From positions 186,001-250,000 of the forward strand of contig CM055754.1 of NCBI GenBank assembly GCA_029465975.1: a stretch of DNA of 64,000 nucleotides. Direction: 5' to 3'. Position 1 is the first letter of the stretch. The number at the start of each line of letters is the position of its first letter. The translations under genes and the position numbers were made by a program. Below, piece after piece: positions 47,761 to 62,147 of the stretch. The notes under the pieces were generated by a model. It was not told the origin of the DNA. It saw only the letters and a program-made list of their open reading frames with translations, and did no database searches. Source of the DNA: Dallia pectoralis. Lineage: Eukaryota > Chordata > Actinopteri > Esociformes > Umbridae.

Positions 47761-50171
47761 ATACTCTGAGGATAACAGCTCTCGAGCTGCAGAGGAAAGA
47801 AAAAGTACATTCTGGCTTCACATAAAACATTTCACCAATCAATTTTATAATAAATAATAAAACAATCACTCAAACCCAAATCTCTGACTCACATGTAACT
47901 ATACGAGGTTTAGCAGAAGAATAGACCTGCACCAAATGTTGATCAACGCAGCTTCCAGACAGAGTCATGTCAGGCACTCTGAAGTACAACTACAAAACAT
48001 TGAAAGAAAAGTTGTTTTTGTTCATTTTCATGTTTAAGTTATAGCTGCACCTCCAATAGATAAAACCAATCTTACTTTTATGTATGCTGTAAGGTCTGTG
48101 CAGAGAGGATCTCTGGGTCCTGGTAGTTGACCTGAGAAAGTCACAGCGCCCTCTAGTGACACTTCACGGGTCTTCGGGAACTTCTGACCTAAACAGCATT
48201 GGATAGGGCAGATTTTATTTTGACACAAAATAATATTAGAACATTAGAAATGGGTTTAACTGGGTTATTGTACAGTGGCAATGTTGCCTTCAGCCCAGAA
48301 CAAAGAGACTCACCGATAACCCAAACCAGCAGGTTTTTCTCTTTGGACACCTCAAGCTGCCCCGAAGTCACCTTGATGTCCACATGACCTATCTGATTCC
48401 TGCAGAGAAGCATTGATCAGAGGTCACATGACTACAGGTTTAAGTGTGTGCTGGGAAGTTAAATATGTGTTTATTTTAAATATTTCAGAAACAAAACAAT
48501 ATAATATTGGGTAATAAACAAAATGTGAGACATTATGTATTGCATATATATTGTTCATAATTTACCTGTTAAAAAATGGCAGATGTGCCTCACAGTACTC
48601 AAAGACGTTCTTTACACTCTCATGAAGTTTCAGACTCACAGTCAAACACAGCTGATTGTCTTCTTCCTTCAGCTGATAAGCACCTAGGACGGGTGGTACT
48701 GGGACCTAGAACAGACAGCTTTTAACCTGACATGAGATACAGCTGGGTAAGAGTGGTCAACATGCAGGAAGTAAATGCATGCATTCAGCAAAGTTTACAA
48801 GCTGCGGACAGGTGTACCTGACAGGTGTACCTGAGATGTGTACATGACAGGTGTACCCGACAGGTGTACCCGACAGGTGTACCTGAGATGTATAGCTGCA
48901 GAGCCTGAAAGGCTGTAGGGGCGGGGAGAAAGGGAATTTGTAGGGACCAGAGAAAGCAGAGCTGTCACAATCCTCAACACTCATGGCTGTCAGAATACTG
49001 GCATCTAGTGAAGACACACATGGGTGGACCTGGACGTCCAGCAGTGGTGAGCCATTGGGTGGCAAAGTGAGAGTGACTGTGACATTGGGTAGGACACCTT
49101 CCACTTCACACTGATGAAAGCACAGGGAAAAGATCACATGTGTTTAAGAAGTGATGAGAAAACACAAGGCAACAACTTACTTTAATAATTTAATATAATT
49201 TAATCCATGTAGTGTCACAAACCGACAATATCCTGCTGCTGGATGTATGAAATATACAACTATTTAAATAATTGAACACTTTGCCAAAACGTGTTAGAGT
49301 GCACATGAGTTTGTGGGCTATGTTGGGTACTACTCTACTCACCTTGCAAGTCACTGTGCCATAAACATCCCATAGGTCCTGCCTGCTCTGGTTTCCATAC
49401 TGCATAGAACGCACCATCTCTGTTAGTGCTACGTTCACCACAGCTCGACCACGGTACAGTCCTGTTTTCCAGGCTGGTTGTTTCTGGGTGCCTGCTGGAG
49501 TAGGCACAGCTGGTGTGCTTGTGGCCCCTGGCTGAGGGGTATCCAGGGGCGTCCCAAGCGGGCAGACCTGCAGTAGGATAAAGGGCATCATGGACAGGCG
49601 AGAGGCTAGCCCCTCACTGTCAGGCTTACCCTTTGACCCGAGGAGAAAGGCCTGCAAGCCTGCCAGCAGTGTGAGACCCTGTGAGACAGAAAACAGACTG
49701 GCTAATGGAGGTCGAAACTCAGGAGGGGCTTCCACCAGAGGCAGACAGGCTAAGATCAGAGAACCCTGGGATATGGCCAACATTGGCCAGAGGACACCCC
49801 CACCAGGGCCCTCAAGATGGAGCTCCAGGGCAGGTGAGTGTTGCTGGTGAAGACAGTCATCCCGTAGTGCCATGTAAGATTTGACTGGGTCTGACAGGCC
49901 GAGCTCAGTAAATAGGAGCTGGAGCACAGTGCTATCCTCTGGAACAGTCACATACCGGGAGCCCGCCAGACACTTAGCACGATGTTCTACTGTTGGGTAT
50001 CGCCTGTATCAAAGGTGAAAATAGTGCAGGATTACAACAATACATAATGAAGATTGGCAAACGCACAATACAATCACAGAATGAAACAAAAAACTGAACA
50101 AACCTGGAAAACTGCACTGCTACAGATTCTCCCTTCTCGTGAGTTATGATCCACAGTGCTCTAACACTCAT
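47704..50171 (-). CDS. ap5m1: AP-5 complex subunit mu-1, 8 coding exons
   Basis: Medium subunit of the AP-5 adaptor, which acts in late endosome to Golgi retrieval with SPG11 and SPG15. Coding exons on the minus strand are 50171-50104, 50003-49343, 49110-48883, 48705-48566, 48399-48314, 48188-48076, 47989-47893 and 47786-47704. All are GT-AG and phases agree, giving 1476 nt and 491 residues (human 490). The N terminus MSVRALWIITHEKG resembles human MAQRAVWLISHEPG. Conserved blocks are KQPAWKTGLYRGRAVVNV, NVTVTLTLPPNGSPL, DSSAFSGPYKFPFSPPL, LHESVKNVFEYCEAHLPF, GQLEVSKEKNLLVWVIGQKF and SSEYYIWNS. The mu homology domain covers roughly the C-terminal 290 residues. Exons 3 and 8 have duplicated ends (see findings). 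Confidence 0.96.
48800..48890. repeat. Repeat copying the ap5m1 exon 3 donor
   Basis: On the minus strand GTACACCTGTC units occur five times. ACATCTCAGGTACACCTGTC, the exon 3 end plus donor, occurs at the true junction (48883) and again about 50 bp into intron 3. Confidence 0.88.
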
Positions 50172-50735
50172 GTTGACCAGTACGACTCGAATCAGTGACT
50201 GAGATATTGAAAATAAGATAAAAACGATTCTTTAGTTATACAGTACATCTATAAAGAAGACCATCTCATTTCACACAGATTAGATGTCATAAAAGTCAGT
50301 CACAGTACGGTTAGTTATAAGCGTTGGTTCCCGTTTTCCTCACAAAACATCCACTTCCTGTATTTATCATCATGTGACTACATTGCCCCAGCACTTTTTT
50401 TCCGGTTCACACTGGCAGCACAACCTTAAAAGAAAAATCAAACAGGGAAATTGTTTAAAAATACATAAGAGTGAGAGTAAAACTATAAGAGTGAGAGTCA
50501 AAGAGTCCCATAATGCCAAATATGTACAATAATTTTAAAAAGCATAATATATATTGAAATGTTTAGAAAGGTGGACTTTTATTTTTTAAGGTTTCCTTTT
50601 TTTAGCAACATGAACAGCACGTCATCAATGGTGCAGCTGGCAGCATGATACCGGAAGTAAAGCTGTGAAACTGTTATCAACAAACATACTTTCATCTGAT
50701 CAACCCGTTTAATTTCAGATTCTGATCGATCAAGC
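50172..50735. promoter_or_regulatory. Shared head-to-head promoter of ap5m1 and exoc5
   Basis: 564 bp separate the two start codons. No TATA box is evident. A CCGGAAGT ETS/GABPA-type site lies at 50651-50658, acttcctg lies near 50351, and tcatgtgac lies near 50371. ETS sites are typical of TATA-less bidirectional housekeeping promoters. The head-to-head arrangement is also found in human. The promoter call is inference. Confidence 0.65.
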
Positions 50736-53700
50736 ATGGCGACGACTGCGCAACTATTCGAGGTAAAATTAACTGTAGCGGTATGTTCTTTTCTTAAGCT
50801 TTCTACCGGCAACTCTCGTTAAAATGGCCTGGTGAGTAAGTAAACGGTGAAAAACTGACCATGTCCCGGTTGAATCACTAGTTGGATTACGTGGGTTGAA
50901 TTAGAGTGGTAATTTAAAAAACGATAATAACTGAAAACAGCGTCTCAGTGTAGAATTGAGCTCAGTGACTCGGGTGTAACTCGGGTTTAACTCGGGTGTC
51001 ATCTGCAGTAGCTAGCATTCAGTAGCCAGCATTCAGTAGCTAGCATACAGTAGCCAGCATACAGTAGCCAGCATACAGTAGCCAGCATACAGTAGCTAGC
51101 ATACAGTAGCCAGCATTCAGTAGCCAGCATTCAGTAGCCAGCATACAGTAGCCAGCATTCAGTAGCCAGCATACAGTAGCCAGCATACAGTAGCCAGCAT
51201 ACAGTAGCCAGCATTCAGTAGCTAGCATACAGTAGCCAGCATACAGTAGCCAGCATTCAGTAGCCAGCATTCAGTAGCCAGCATACAGTAGCCAGCATTC
51301 AGTAGCCAGCATACAGTAGCCAGCATACAGTAGCCAGCATACAGTAGCCAGCATACAGTAGCCAGCTTACAGTAGCCAGCATACAGTAGCCAGCATACAG
51401 TAGCTAGCATACAGTAGCCAGCATACAGTAGCCAGCATTCAGTAGCCAGCATACAGTAGCCAGCATACAGTAGCCAGCATACAGTAGCTAGCATACAGTA
51501 GCCAGCATACAGTAGCCAGCATACAGTAGCCAGCATACAGTAGCCAGCATTCAGTAGCCAGCATTCAGTAGCCAGCATACAGTAGCCAGCATACAGTAGC
51601 CAGCATACAGTAGCTAGCATACAGTAGCCAGCATACAGTAGCTAGCATACAGTAGCCAGCATACAGTAGCCAGCATTCAGTAGCCAGCATACAGTAGCTA
51701 GCATACAGTAGCCAGCATACAGTAGCCAGCATTCAGTAGCCAGCATACAGTAGCCAGCATACAGTAGCCAGCATACAGTAGCCAGCATACAGTAGCCAGC
51801 ATACAGTAGCCAGCATACAGTAGCTAGCATTCAGTAGCCAGCATACAGTAGCCAGCATACAGTAGCCAGCATTCAGTAGCCAGCATACAGTAGCCAGCAT
51901 ACAGTAGCCAGCATACAGTAGCCAGCATTCAGTAGCCAGCATTCAGTAGCCAGCATACAGTAGCCAGCATACAGTAGCCAGCATACAGTAGCCAGCATAC
52001 AGTAGCCAGCATACAGTAGCCAGCATACAGTAGCCAGCATACAGTAGCCAGCATACAGTAGCCAGCATTCAGTAGCCAGCATTCAGTAGCCAGCATTCAG
52101 TAGCCAGCATTCAGTAGCCAGCATACAGTAGCCAGCATACAGTAGCCAGCATACAGTAGCCAGCATACAGTAGCCAGCATACAGTAGCCAGCATACAGTA
52201 GCCAGCATACAGTAGCCAGCATACAGTAGCCAGCATACAGTAGCCAGCATACAGTAGCCAGCATACAGTAGCCAATACTCGCTAGCCAGCATACAGTAGC
52301 CAGCATACAGTAGCCAGCATACAGTAGCCAGCATACAGTAGCCAGCATTCAGTAGCCAGCATTCAGTAGCCAGCATACAGTAGCCAGCATACAGTAGCCA
52401 GCATTCAGTAGCCAGCATACAGTAGCCAGCATACAGTAGCCAGCATACAGTAGCCAGCATACAGTAGCCAGCATACAGTAGCCAGCATACAGTAGCCAGC
52501 ATACAGTAGCCAGCATTCAGTAGCCAGCATTCAGTAGCCAGCATACAGTAGCCAGCATTCAGTAGCCAGCATACAGTAGCCAGCATACAGTAGCCAGCAT
52601 TCAGTAGCCAGCATACAGTAGCCAGCATACAGTAGCCAGCATTCAGTAGCCAGCATACAGTAGCCAGCATTCAGTAGCCAGCATTCAGTAGCCAGCATTC
52701 AGTAGCCAGCATTCAGTAGCCAGCATACAGTAGCCAGCATTCAGTAGCCAGCATTCAGTAGCCAGCATACAGTAGCCAGCATTCAGTAGCCAGCATACAG
52801 TAGCCAGCATACAGTAGCCAGCATTCAGTAGCCAGCATTCAGTAGCCAGCATTCAGTAGCCAGCATTCAGTAGCCAGCATACAGTAGCCAGCATTCAGTA
52901 GCCAGCATTCAGTAGCCAGCATACAGTAGCCAGCATACAGTAGCCAGCATACAGTAGCCAGCATACAGTAGCCAGCATTCAGTAGCCAGCATACAGTAGC
53001 CAGCATACAGTAGCCAGCATACAGTAGCCAGCATACAGTAGCCAGCATTCAGTAGCCAGCATACAGTAGCCAGCATACAGTAGCCAGCATTCAGTAGCCA
53101 GCATACAGTAGCCAGCATACAGTAGCCAGCATACAGTAGCCAGCATACAGTAGCCAGCATACAGTAGCCAGCATACAGTAGCCAGCATACAGTAGCCAGC
53201 ATACAGTAGCCAGCATACAGTAGCCAGCATACAGTAGCCAATACTCGCTAGCCAGCATACAGTAGCCAGCATACAGTAGCCAGCATACAGTAGCCAGCAT
53301 ACAGTAGCCAGCATACAGTAGCCAGCATACAGTAGCTAGCATTCAGTAGCCAGCATACAGTAGCCAGCATACAGTAGCCAGCATTCAGTAGCCAGCATAC
53401 AGTAGCCAGCATACAGTAGCCAGCATACAGTAGCCAGCATTCAGTAGCCAGCATACAGTAGCCAGCATACAGTAGCCAGCATACAGTAGCCAGCATACAG
53501 TAGCCAGCATACAGTAGCCAGCATACAGTAGCCAGCATTCAGTAGCCAGCATTCAGTAGCCAGCATTCAGTAGCCAGCATTCAGTAGCCAGCATTCAGTA
53601 GCCAGCATTCAGTAGCCAGCATTCAGTAGCCAGCATACAGTAGCCAGCATACAGTAGCCAGCATACAGTAGCCAGCATACAGTAGCCAATACTCGCTAGC

Positions 53701-56700
53701 CAGCATACAGTAGCCAGCATACAGTAGCCAGCATTCAGTAGCCAGCATTCAGTAGCCAGCATACAGTAGCCAGCATTCAGTAGCCAGCATACAGTAGCCA
53801 GCATACAGTAGCCAGCATTCAGTAGCCAGCATACAGTAGCCAGCATACAGTAGCCAGCATACAGTAGCCAGCATACAGTAGCCAGCATACAGTAGCCAGC
53901 ATACAGTAGCCAGCATACAGTAGCCAGCATTCAGTAGCCAGCATTCAGTAGCCAGCATACAGTAGCCAGCATTCAGTAGCCAGCATACAGTAGCCAGCAT
54001 ACAGTAGCCAGCATTCAGTAGCCAGCATACAGTAGCCAGCATACAGTAGCCAGCATTCAGTAGCCAGCATACAGTAGCCAGCATTCAGTAGCCAGCATTC
54101 AGTAGCCAGCATTCAGTAGCCAGCATTCAGTAGCCAGCATACAGTAGCCAGCATTCAGTAGCCAGCATTCAGTAGCCAGCATACAGTAGCCAGCATTCAG
54201 TAGCCAGCATACAGTAGCCAGCATACAGTAGCCAGCATTCAGTAGCCAGCATTCAGTAGCCAGCATTCAGTAGCCAGCATTCAGTAGCCAGCATACAGTA
54301 GCCAGCATTCAGTAGCCAGCATTCAGTAGCCAGCATACAGTAGCCAGCATACAGTAGCCAGCATACAGTAGCCAGCATACAGTAGCCAGCATTCAGTAGC
54401 CAGCATACAGTAGCCAGCATACAGTAGCCAGCATACAGTAGCCAGCATACAGTAGCCAGCATTCAGTAGCCAGCATACAGTAGCCAGCATACAGTAGCCA
54501 GCATTCAGTAGCCAGCATACAGTAGCCAGCATACAGTAGCCAGCATACAGTAGCCAGCATACAGTAGCCAGCATACAGTAGCCAGCATACAGTAGCCAGC
54601 ATACAGTAGCCAGCATACAGTAGCCAGCATACAGTAGCCAATACTCGCTAGCCAGCATACAGTAGCCAGCATACAGTAGCCAGCATACAGTAGCCAGCAT
54701 ACAGTAGCCAGCATACAGTAGCCAGCATACAGTAGCTAGCATTCAGTAGCCAGCATACAGTAGCCAGCATACAGTAGCCAGCATTCAGTAGCCAGCATAC
54801 AGTAGCCAGCATACAGTAGCCAGCATACAGTAGCCAGCATTCAGTAGCCAGCATACAGTAGCCAGCATACAGTAGCCAGCATACAGTAGCCAGCATACAG
54901 TAGCCAGCATACAGTAGCCAGCATACAGTAGCTAGCATTCAGTAGCCAGCATTCAGTAGCCAGCATTCAGTAGCCAGCATTCAGTAGCCAGCATTCAATA
55001 GCCAGCATTCAGTAGCCAGCATTCAGTAGCCAGCATTCAGTAGCCAGCATACAGTAGCCAGCATACAGTAGCCAGCATACAGTAGCCAGCATACAGTAGC
55101 CAGCATACAGTAGCCAATACTCGCTAGCCAGCATACAGTAGCCAGCATACAGTAGCCAGCATTCAGTAGCCAGCATTCAGTAGCCAGCATTCAGTAGCCA
55201 GCATTCAGTAGCCAGCATACAGTAGCCAGCATACAGTAGCCAGCATACAGTAGCCAATACTCGCTAGCCAGCATTCAGTAGCCAGCATACAGTAGCCAGC
55301 ATACAGTAGCCAGCATACAGTAGCCAGCATACAGTAGCCAGCATACAGTAGCCAATACTCGCTAGCCAGCATACAGTAGCCAGCATACAGTAGCCAGCAT
55401 ACAGTAGCCAGCATACAGTAGCCAGCATACAGTAGCCAGCATTCAGTAGCCAGCATTCAGTAGCCAGCATTCAGTAGCCAGCATACAGTAGCCAGCATAC
55501 AGTAGCCAATACTCGCTAGCCAGCTATAATCTGCAGCTATCTGCAGCTGGGTATTATTACGTTTTTATCTACTCATTTAAATATATTGTTGAATATATTA
55601 ATTCTGGAGGTGTTTACCATGTAATAAACAAACGGAAGCAGTGTGTACACATTAGGGACTTGTAGCACAGGTTAAGGGGAGGCACTCCTTTTACAGATCA
55701 TGTGCTCTGTTACCGTGTCAACACTGCTACATTATGACCGTTAATAAAGGCGTTATGATCGTCACCAGTTTAGACAAGTTCACAATGAATATTTTTTATT
55801 TTACTTTTATTTTACCAGACAAATGCTCATTAGTAACGGCGACCTGGACAAGTTAAGGCGAAAAATGTGCAAGACAACTAATAGTTACATAATAAGTTTA
55901 CAAGAACACATGAGTGCAAATTACAGTGAGGCACAATAAGGCAATCTCGTTTACCAGGTGAAAGGATCTAGGAACTAAACGTCCCTAAACAGGTGAACAC
56001 AGTTTAACACCAGTATTTTGATAAAATAAAATCACACCTGCCTCATTTAATAAAATCGCACCTGCCTCGTTTAATAAAATCGCACCTGCCTCGTTTAATA
56101 AAATCGCACCTGCCTCGTTTAATAAAATCGCACCTGCCTCGTTTAATAAAATCGCACCTGCCTCGTTTAATAAAATCGCACCTGCCTCGTTTAATAAAAT
56201 CGCACCTGCCTCGTTTAATAAAATCGCACCTGCCTCGTTTAATAAAATCGCACCTGCCTCGTTTAATAAAATCGCACCTGCCTCGTTTAATAAAATCGCA
56301 CCTGCCTCATTTAATAAAATCGCACCTGCCTCATTTAATAAAATCGCACCTGCCTCATTTAATAAAATCGCACCTGCCTCATTTAATAAAATCGCACCTG
56401 TTTCATTTAATAAAATCGCACCTGCCTCATTTAATAAAATCACACCTGCCTCATTTAATAAAATCGCACCTGTCTCGCGGGTACAAGCGGCCGAAATGGG
56501 TTTTCTCAGAAAGGTGGCTGGCCTCTCCCTTAGGGATAGGGTGAGAAGCTCAGTCATCTGAGAGGAACTCGGAGTAGAGCCGCTGCTCCTTTGCATAGAA
56601 AGGAGCCAGTTGAGGTGGTTCGGGCATCTTGTACGAATGCCACCTGGGCGCCTCCCTAGAGAGGTGTTCTAGGCACGTCCAGCTGGGAGGAGACCTCGGG

Positions 56701-59700
56701 GAAGACCCAGGACTAGGTGGAGAGATTATATCTCCACACTGGCCTGGGAACGCCTCGGGATTCCCCAGTCAGAGCTGGCTAATGTTGCCCGGGAAAGGGA
56801 AGTTTGGGGTCCCCTGCTAGAGCTGCTACCCCCGCGACCCGACCCCGGATAAGCGGTTGAAGATGAGATGAGATGCACCAGTCTCATTTAATAAAATCGC
56901 ACCAGCCTCCTTTAATAAAATCGCACCTGCCTCGTTTAATAAAAACACCTGCCTCATTTAATAAATGCTCCTTCATCTCCTTGTGGATCCACAGGAGCCC
57001 TTTGATGCAGACGAGTACATTGAGAGGTTGGCCTGGAGAACCCCGGGAGGAGGTTCCAAAGGAGGAGCCGAGGCATTCGACCCTAAAAGGTAAACTTTAT
57101 AATTTATCTACTGTTAAAGTTACTGTTAAGGTTACTGTAATGCACCTGTCTACTGTTAAAGTTACTGTAACATACCTGTTAATAATCAGCCAGGTGCCGA
57201 TCCCCGGTCTTAGTTCTCGTGCATCTTCTTTGTTTCTCACGCATTTCTGTAAGTTGTGTCTGTTCCATCCATGTAGCTCAGTTTAAACTTAAGAAACTCC
57301 CGAGTACACCAAACTCCGAGTCATGCACCAAACTCCGAGTCATGCACCAAACTCCGAGTCATGCACCAAACTCCGAGTCATGCACCAAACTCCGAGTCAT
57401 GCACCAAACTCCGAGTCATGCACCAAACTCCGAGTCATGCACCAAACTCCGAGTCATGCACCAAACTCCGAGTCATGCACCAAACTCCGAGTCATGCACC
57501 AAACTCCGAGTCATGCACCAAACTCCGAGTCATGCACCAAACTCCGAGTCATGCACCAAACTCCGAGTCATGCACCAAACTCCGAGTCATGCACCAAACT
57601 CCGAGTCATGCACCAAACTCCGAGTCATGCACCAAACTCCGAGTCATGCACCAAACTCCGAGTCATGCACCAAACTCCGAGTCATGCACCAAACTCCGAG
57701 TCATGCACTATCTGACAGAGGGAATATATGTGCTCAGAAGTCCCTAAGCCTTAACCACCGCCAAGGGAATTAGCCACAGATTATATACTCATCATTTTTT
57801 GATTTTTCCAACTCTGTGAAATAAGGCGCTGACTGAACATTTGCTCCACAGTCCTCACTTTAAATGCAGCTGACCAAGCTCTCCATTTGTAGCTTAAATC
57901 TGAGGACCCAATAATTAAGCTTCCCATACTATTGAGTGTGAGAGTGTAAGGTTGGTAAACTAATTTAACCCACACTTCTCATTGAAACATGCTGGTAATA
58001 TCATAAATTCCCTACCCTTTGTTTGCTGTGAACCCATAGCTGAGTAAGTCTAGTTGGTTATTAGGCATGTAATGTAGGACTGCGGTATGTTTAAACATTT
58101 ATCCTGCGGCCCACCCAGGCTGTTGGAGGAGTTTGATAACCACATAGAGGAGCTGAAACAACTAGATGAGAAGATCCAGCGGCGCGTGGAGAAGCTGGAG
58201 CACCAGTGTCACAGAGAAGCCAAGGAGTTTGCTCACAAACTGCAGGACCTTCAGCGGAGCAACCAGGTCATCTGCAAAGCTCCAAACCAAAAGACCCATT
58301 TTTAAGAGTAGTTCAGAATGATAAAGTCCAATGTAATAACATTCTAATGATTGCTTTTGAAAGCTTTATAAGCCACTATAGAAGTTGTGTTTAATCCCCA
58401 TTCACTAAACATGTCACTAATCATGTGAATTATCTCGGTCAAATCACAGGTCGCCTTCCAGCATTTCCAGGAGCTGGACGAGCACATCAGCTATGTGGCA
58501 ACTAAGGTGTGTCACCTTGGCGACCAGCTGGAAGGTGTGAACACCCCTAGACAACGGGCTGTGGAGGCACAGAGACTCATGACCTACTTCAACGAGTTCC
58601 TGGACGGGGAGCTGCGCAGTGATGTGTTCAAAAACCCAGAGAAGGTCAGTCTCATACCACCATCCACCTGCATGTGTTGTTAGAGACAAATGGGCCATTG
58701 AAAAATGCAAATAAATCCACTGAATCGCCCAGGGAGATGAACTTATATGTACCAGCAATGGATCCCTAATCCAAACCAGTAACAAAGATTTCAATTTGTA
58801 CCTTTATCCTGTTCCATTAGCTAATTTTTAGCTAGTGTATCAGTTTGCATGGATGGCCAACATGCCGCTGTCTTACATAGATCCTAGTACATCAGACATA
58901 GTACTGGGGTTGATGTCAACATGCTGCTGTCTTACATAGATCCTAGTACATCAGACATAGTACTGGGGTTGATGTCAACATGCTGCTGTCTTACATAGAT
59001 CCTAGTACATCAGACATAGTACTGGGGTTGATGTCAACATGCTGCTGTCTTACATAGATCCTAGTACATCAGACATAGTACTGGGGTTGATGTCAACATG
59101 CTGCTGTCTTACATAGATCCTAGTACATCAGACATAGTACTGGGGTTGATGTCAACATGCCGCTGTCTTACATAGATCCTAGTACATCAGACATAGTACT
59201 GGGGTTGATGTCAACATGCTGCTGTCTTACATAGATCCTAGTACATCAGACATAGTACTGGGGTTGATGTCAACATGCTGCTGTCTTACATAGATCCTAG
59301 TACATCAGACATAGTACTGGGGTTGATGTCAACATGCTGCTGTCTTACATAGATCCTAGTACATCAGACATAGTACTGGGGTTGATGTCAACATGCCGCT
59401 GTCTTACATAGATCCTAGTACATCAGACATAGTACTGGGGTTGATGTCAACATGCTGCTGTCTTACATAGATCCTAGTACATCAGACATAGTACTGGGGT
59501 TGATGTCAACATGCTGCTGTCTTACTTAGGTCCTAGTACATCAGACATAGTACTGGGGTTGATGTCAACATGCTGCTGTCTTACTTAGGTCCTAGTACAT
59601 CAGACATAGTACTGGGGTTGATGTCAACATGCTGCTGTCTTACTTAGGTCCTAGCATTATTGCGACCCATAGTGCACAAACCAGTTACAATAACCTATTG

Positions 59701-62047
59701 TGTAATAGATACATGAATGAGGATGGCCAAATGGGGTTCACTTGTTTATTGTTTTTTCTTCTACATGTGATACCCCCTCAAATTAGCCCATATATCTTGT
59801 TGATGTAGGGTCTGGATGTAGGGTCTGGATGTAGGGTCTGGATGTAGGGTCTGGATGTAGGGTCTGGATGTAGGGTCTGGATGTAGGGTCTGGATGTAGG
59901 GTCTGGATGTAGGGTCTGGATGTAGGGTCTGGATGTAGGGTCTGGATGTAGGGCCTGGATGTAGGGCCTGGATGTAGGGTCTGGATGTAGGGTCTGGATG
60001 TAGGGCCTGGATGTAGGGTCTGGATGTAGGGCCTGGATGTAGGGTCTGGATGTAGGGCCTGGATGTAGGGTCTGGATGTAGGGCCTGGATGTAGGGTCTG
60101 GATGTAGGGTCTGGATGTAGGGCCTGGATGTAGGGTCTGGATGTAGGGCCTGGATGTAGGGTCTGGATGTAGGGTCTGGGTGTAGGGTCTGGGTGTAGGG
60201 TCTGGGTGTAGGGCCTGGGTGTAGGGCCTGGATGTAGGGTCTGGATGTAGGGTCTGGGTGTAGGGTCTGGGTGTAGGGCCTGGATGTAGGGTCTGGATGC
60301 CTTCACCATCTCAATAGTTGGATAGTCTAAGGATTTCATAGTTGTTTGTGCAGAACTTGGAATTCTTTCAGAGAATTCCTTTTCCTGGTATGTGGGGAAA
60401 AGTGTCATGGAAGTGGGTGGGAAGTCTGGAGGTCAAACTCAGAGACAGGAATATTTTCTGTGTGGCGTGATGTGGGAATATTGGACAGATCCCTTTTCCT
60501 GAGCATACCTCCTGATGAGGGGGTAAGAGGAAAGCTGCGAGTGAATAGCTGAAGGGGAAAGGCTCTGATAATCCTTTTGAAAGGGAGGGCTGGGCCGCCA
60601 GTGTGGAGACAAGTGCAGCTAAAGCCTGACTGCAGGGAGACGGTTACATTACTTACATGGGATTTAGCTAATCTTAGCTGGGGGACAGATACTTAGAAAA
60701 CCTTCGCTGAGCAGAAATGCTGGATCCTCCTCACGGGAGCAGGGTAATGATGTTAGCTGAGGCAGGCATCTGCAAGAACAGAAGGAGTTGCGGACACCGG
60801 GCCTTTACTAGCATGTATGTCAGGGGAGGAGCGTGGGGGGTAGATATCCCTGGATGGACAGATTATTGAAGACCATTTAGGCTCCTGTGGGATTACATTC
60901 AGAGGAGGCATGCCAATAAAGAGTTGAATCTGCTGCTAACTCAGGGCTGCTGATGCGGTTGCCATGGAAGCTGTTAGCCAGGTGAGCGGATGCTGCTCGT
61001 TATCAGCTCAATGGTGTAAAGGGAGGAGGCGGCAGGAGGGCTGCTTTAACATGAAGTTTAAATGCTGCTGTGGATCTGTTTGGATGTCCATCTCTTATGC
61101 TCGTCTATCCCCCCTACTTCTCACTCATCTCAGATTAAGGAAGCTGCTGATATCATTCAGAAGTTGCATCTCATAGCCCAAGAGCTGCCGTTTGACCGGT
61201 GAGTAGTCCTGGAGGAAGCTTTACACCAGAGCTCCATCTGACACTGGTACCAGATAGATGCTGCTGTTAAAGCTTTATACCAGAGCTCCATCTGACACTG
61301 GTACCAGATAGATGCTGCTGTTAAAGCTTTACACCAGAGCTCCATCTGACACTGGTACCAGATAGATGCTGCTGTTAAAGCTTTACACCAGAGCTCCATC
61401 TGACACTGGTACCAGATAGATGCTGCTGTTAAAGCTTTACACCAGAGCTCCATCTGACACTGGTACCAGATAGATGCTGCTGTTAAAGCTTTACACCAGA
61501 GCTCCATCTGACACTGGTACCAGATATATGCTGCTAGTCTAAAGTAAAAATGCTTTTTTAGTTATATTGACTCTGGTTTTTGAGCATTCATTTAATTACA
61601 TCCCAAATCAAATAAACTACAAATAACACACATACAGAATATTCTGTTTGTTTTATTTCCTTAGGGTTTACACATATTAATGAGTATTTTTTATCTGTAT
61701 TTATTTATCTCTGACATGCTCTCAGATTAATGCCTCTACACACTGCTCTTGTCTTAACAGGTTCGCTGATGTTAAAGCCAAGATTGCAAGTAAGTGCTTG
61801 TCTGTACGATTTCTGCAGTTGCTTGTTCATTAACAAATACTGAAAGACAACTAAATCCACCAGTGCGTGTGTCCAGGTAAATACCATGACCTGGAGCGCC
61901 AGCTGATCCAGGAGTTCACAGCAGCCCAGCGTAGAGGAGAGGTTGGACGCATGAGGGAGGTTGCTGCTGTCCTCCTACACTTCAAGGTGACCCACAAACA
62001 CTGGTCTGTGTGTGTGTGCAGGTGTGTGTGCAGGTGTGTGTGTGTGC

Positions 62048-62081
<34 letters not shown>

Positions 62082-62092
62082 GTGTGTGTGTG

Positions 62093-62147
<55 letters not shown>

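Noticed and set aside
51040..55470. Many minus frames encoding repeated MLATVCWLLYAGYC
   Set aside because: Products of the 14-bp array (period 42 bp per frame cycle). They start and stop only at repeat variants.
58444..58794. Minus-strand 116-codon frame
   Set aside because: Antisense shadow of exoc5 exon 4 (58450-58644).
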